From assembly GCA_949297565.1 (NCBI GenBank), contig CASFUI010000272.1, forward strand, positions 1-8,444: 8,444 nucleotides of DNA. Direction: 5' to 3'. Numbering within the stretch: position 1 is the first letter of the stretch; each line of letters starts with the position of its first letter. The translations under genes were made by a program, and so were the position numbers. Source of the stretch: an uncultured Eubacteriales bacterium. Its GTDB lineage: Bacteria; Bacillota; Clostridia; Lachnospirales; Lachnospiraceae. Positions 5,869 through 8,444 of this stretch are shown piece after piece. The notes beneath the pieces were generated by a model. The model ran no database searches and had not been told where the DNA came from. It saw only the letters and a program-made list of their open reading frames with translations.

Positions 5869-5904
5869 GTTAATAATTCAAATTCATCGGAGACATTAAA
5901 CACC

Positions 5905-7080
5905 ATGAAAATATTTTTTTACCGTTACGGAAGTATATGCGAGCCCGATATAATAGATACATTCAGGCGAATAGGCTTCACCGTAGAAGAAGAAACTATC
6001 GAGATACACAATAAATCCCTTACACCGTCCCAGTGTGTAAACGCCGTGTCGGGAAAGCTGGTTGACGGCGGATTTTCATTCGTGTTTACCGTCAATTTTT
6101 TCCCGTGGCTCTCTGATCTATGCCGGATTGTCAGGCTTAAATATCTCTGTCTTATCGTGGACAGTCCTGTGCTTGAGCTTTATTCAAACGCGCTCGCAAA
6201 CGACTGTAACCGCATTTTTTTATTTGACCGGGCTCTGTTTGAAGAATTTTCGCCTCAAAATCCGGGGCATATTTTTCATATGCCGCTGGCGGCAAACACT
6301 GAGCGTATCGAAGAAGTAATAAACTCGGCTCCCCAGTCAAAGCTTTTGGAATTTTCAAGCGATATATCCTTTATAGGCTCTACCTACGCCGAAAAATGTC
6401 CTTTCAACAGAAGCCGCTTAAACGATTATGACAGAGGCTTCGCCGACGGCATAATAGAAGCACAGCTAAAGGTATACGGCTATAATTTCATAGAAGAGTT
6501 AATCACTGAAGATTTTGCAATGCGCTTTCTTGAAGCCACCCCCGGCTCGTATAGGTTTCCTTACGGATACCGTGAGAATTACCGCGCGCTTGTCGCTCAG
6601 CAGTATATAAGCGTCAAGGTTGCCGAGCAGGAGAGGCTTCGAGCTCTTAAAATGCTGTCTGAGTCATTTAACGTCGATATTTATACAGGCAGCGACACCT
6701 CTTCAATGCCGCACATACATAACCGCGGCTTTGCGAAATCTCTTGAGGAAATGCCTGTCATTTTTAACCGAAGCAAAATCAATTTGAACATTACAGCCAA
6801 ATCAATACGCTCCGGGCTATCCCTTCGCATATTTGACGTGCTTGCCGCAGGCGGTTTTCTGATAACCAACTATCAAGCCGAAATACCTGACTTCTTTGAA
6901 ATCGGAAAAGACCTTGTAGTCTACGACAGTCTTGAAAATCTAAAGGAGCTTTGCGCTTACTATCTCTCGCATGAGGATGAGCGCGCCAAAATTGCCCGCC
7001 ACGGCAATGAAACAGTAAAACGGCTTCACACATATGACCGCAGGCTGATGCAGATGCTTGATTTGGCTTTCCCGGAATAA
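5905..7080 (+). CDS. DUF3880/CgeB-like glycosyltransferase (copy 2)
   Basis: This 391-residue protein is a paralogue of the gene at 3930-5102 and of the one at 7184-8365. Its N-terminal half contains FVFTVNFFPWLSDLC (59-73), VDSPVLELYSNAL (85-97) and CNRIFLFDR...FHMPLAANTER (101-134). The family linker NDYDRGFADGIIEAQLKVYGYNFIEEL is at 173-199. The C-terminal nucleotide-sugar domain carries SKINLNITAKSIRSGLSLRIFDVLAAGGFLITNYQ (290-324), EIGKDLVVYDS and a final HTYDRRLMQML helix. No signal peptide or membrane helix is seen, so it should act in the cytoplasm. The ribosome site GGAGA (5889-5893) is 11 bases from ATG, longer than usual, so translation may be modest. It diverges from mgtC across about 117 bases and has its own promoter; copy 3 follows 103 bases downstream. 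Confidence 0.85.
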   Translation: MKIFFYRYGSICEPDIIDTFRRIGFTVEEETIEIHNKSLTPSQCVNAVSGKLVDGGFSFVFTVNFFPWLSDLCRIVRLKYLCLIVDSPVLELYSNALANDCNRIFLFDRALFEEFSPQNPGHIFHMPLAANTERIEEVINSAPQSKLLEFSSDISFIGSTYAEKCPFNRSRLNDYDRGFADGIIEAQLKVYGYNFIEELITEDFAMRFLEATPGSYRFPYGYRENYRALVAQQYISVKVAEQERLRALKMLSESFNVDIYTGSDTSSMPHIHNRGFAKSLEEMPVIFNRSKINLNITAKSIRSGLSLRIFDVLAAGGFLITNYQAEIPDFFEIGKDLVVYDSLENLKELCAYYLSHEDERAKIARHGNETVKRLHTYDRRLMQMLDLAFPE

Positions 7081-7183
7081 AGCCGGTGCTTCACAGAATA
7101 TATGCAATTAATAATCTGCATTTTAATTATATATTAACTATATCATTATTTTGATTTAGAAAAAAGACAGAAAAGGGGAAAAA

Positions 7184-8365
7184 GTGAAAGTTTTAATTTT
7201 TGAATGGAAAAATTTCGGGATTGAAGATGTGTGCGAGGCTTTGGACAAGCTTAGCGTTTCCCACCGCCTCATAAGCACTCAGCTTGTAAGAGAGCGGAAG
7301 AGCACGGAATTTGACAGCCTTTTTGAGGACGCGCTGACAGAGCGGTACGACTGTGTATTCACGTTCAATTACAGTCCTGTGGTTTCAAACTGCTGCCGCA
7401 GACACAATCTGCCTTACATCGCGTTTATTTACGATAGTCCGCTTGTCTCCCTGTATTCGTATACGATTATCAATCCCTGCAACTATATCTTTATTTTTGA
7501 CAAGACACTGTATCTTGAGCTGAAAAATCAGGGCATCAGCACAGTGTACTACGCGCCGCTCGCCGTCAACACCGAGAGAATAAAAAGACAGCTATCTGTC
7601 AATGAAACAACCGGCGCGGCTGAAGCGCACATACCGGATTTTTCGGCTGAAGTCGCTTTTGTAGGCTCCATGTATAACGAAAAGCACAATCTCTTCGACC
7701 GCTTTAAGAATTTGCCTCCGTACGTCACCGGCTATCTCGATGCGATTATGCAGGCGCAGCTTAAGGTGTACGGCTATTACTTTATAGAAGAACTGCTGAC
7801 TCCGAATATAATTGACGAGCTTAAAAAAAGCGTTCCGCTGGAGCCTAACAAAGACGGTGTCGAAACCGTCTCTTATCTGTATGCATATTACTTTATTGCA
7901 AGAAAACTTGCGGAGCTTGAGCGAAAAGACCTGCTTAATGCAGTTTCAGAGCGTTTCAGCACGCACCTTTACACCCAAAACCCCACGCCTGAGCTTCCAA
8001 AGGTAAAAAACTGCGGTCCAGTCGACTACTATGATCATATGCCGTATATATTTTCACAGAGCAAAATCAACCTGAATATCACTCTGCGCTCAATACGCTC
8101 TGGTATACCGCTGCGCGCTATGGATATAATGGGCTGCGGCGGCTTTCTTTTATCCAACTATCAGGCAGATTTCTATGACTTCTTCGTGCCCGGCGAGGAT
8201 CTCGTCTTGTTTGAGTCCAGAGACGACCTGCTCAACAAATGCGCCTACTATTTAAGCCATGAAAAGGAACGCTGCCAGATTGCAGCCAACGGACTGGGAC
8301 GAATAGAGGAAAATCACACATATGAGCTTCGTCTTAAGCAAATGTTTGACATCGTATTTAACTAA
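7184..8365 (+). CDS. DUF3880/CgeB-like glycosyltransferase (copy 3)
   Basis: This 393-residue protein begins with GTG at 7184, five bases after GGGG of an AAGGGG site (7173-7178). Motifs run as in copies 1 and 2: CVFTFNYSPVVSNCC (57-71), FIYDSPLVSLYS (81-92), CNYIFIFDK...YYAPLAVNTER (99-132), linker YVTGYLDAIMQAQLKVYGYYFIEEL (180-204), and SKINLNITLRSIRSGIPLRAMDIMGCGGFLLSNYQ (293-327), then FVPGEDLVLFES and HTYELRLKQMF. The segment after the SGIPLR arginine has changed from FDVLAxGG to MDIMGCGG. By eye it is closer to copy 2 than to copy 1, fitting a tandem duplication followed by divergence towards different acceptors or sugars. The 103-base gap before it is very AT-rich and shows neither a convincing terminator nor a clear promoter, so it may be transcribed together with copy 2. 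Confidence 0.85.
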   Translation: MKVLIFEWKNFGIEDVCEALDKLSVSHRLISTQLVRERKSTEFDSLFEDALTERYDCVFTFNYSPVVSNCCRRHNLPYIAFIYDSPLVSLYSYTIINPCNYIFIFDKTLYLELKNQGISTVYYAPLAVNTERIKRQLSVNETTGAAEAHIPDFSAEVAFVGSMYNEKHNLFDRFKNLPPYVTGYLDAIMQAQLKVYGYYFIEELLTPNIIDELKKSVPLEPNKDGVETVSYLYAYYFIARKLAELERKDLLNAVSERFSTHLYTQNPTPELPKVKNCGPVDYYDHMPYIFSQSKINLNITLRSIRSGIPLRAMDIMGCGGFLLSNYQADFYDFFVPGEDLVLFESRDDLLNKCAYYLSHEKERCQIAANGLGRIEENHTYELRLKQMFDIVFN

Positions 8366-8381
8366 CCGCCCGGATTTCATT

Positions 8382-8444
8382 TCAGCTGACAATTCCGAGC
8401 AGCATGCAGACGCACCACAAAACCAGCAGATGCGCCGGGTAAAA
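8382..8444 (-). CDS. C-terminal fragment of a membrane protein, possibly TraX family
   Basis: The last 20 codons and TGA of a minus-strand gene enter from the right edge. They read FYPAHLLVLWCVCMLLGIVS, a hydrophobic helix introduced by the FYPxHLL motif. TraX-family integral membrane proteins (named after the F-pilin acetylating protein but widespread on Clostridia chromosomes) commonly end with a final helix starting in a similar FYPxHL sequence. The gene is convergent with copy 3 of the glycosyltransferases, with only 16 bases between the stops and no obvious terminator there. With so little sequence, another multi-pass membrane protein such as an acyltransferase-3 remains possible. Confidence 0.45.
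   Translation of the reverse strand, partial: FYPAHLLVLWCVCMLLGIVS

Noticed and set aside
5486..5899. A 137-codon plus-strand frame opposite mgtC.
   Set aside because: It lies antisense to the clearly identified MgtC signature blocks; its length reflects the composition of mgtC rather than a second gene.

Overview
The window looks like a chromosomal segment from a flagellated, low-to-moderate-GC Gram-positive anaerobe, most likely a Lachnospiraceae-type Clostridia. This rests on four things: strong AGGAGG-type ribosome binding sites, a four-cysteine L33 followed by secE, a FliD-like flagellar protein, and DUF3880/CgeB-type glycosyltransferases of a kind common in that group. No mobile element, CRISPR array, tRNA or rRNA gene was seen.

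Layout. (1) Positions 1-212, minus strand: rpmG (ribosomal protein L33, GTG start) and the first 12 codons of secE, the start of the usual rpmG-secE-nusG operon, with a good housekeeping promoter at 292-321. (2) Positions 213-643: an AT-rich divergent control region. It serves rpmG on one side and, on the other, a FliD-like gene (644-1915, plus strand) whose leader has hairpins and two CsrA-like GGA sites, the second covering the Shine-Dalgarno sequence. (3) A bidirectional terminator at 1962-1992 separates this gene from a minus-strand series. Read in transcription order, that series is an MgtC/SapB membrane protein (5787-5104), a DUF3880/CgeB-like glycosyltransferase (5102-3930), a divergent AMP-binding (ANL) protein (3911-2505) and a small acidic helical protein (2396-2025). 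The small gene has its own sigma-28 (SigD/FliA) promoter at 2469-2495. (4) Diverging from mgtC are two more glycosyltransferases of the same family (5905-7080 and 7184-8365, plus strand). (5) The right edge holds the last 20 codons of a minus-strand membrane protein resembling the C-terminus of TraX-family proteins.

How it may work together (inference). Three paralogous glycosyltransferases, a degenerate adenylate-forming protein and a sigma-28-driven small helical protein lie beside a FliD-like filament or hook-associated protein. That suggests a locus for building or decorating the flagellar filament, probably by glycosylation of flagellin or a related surface protein. The sigma-28 promoter and the CsrA-like leader tie at least two of the genes to late flagellar control. 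The substrate, the sugar and the role of the ANL and MgtC proteins cannot be told from the sequence.
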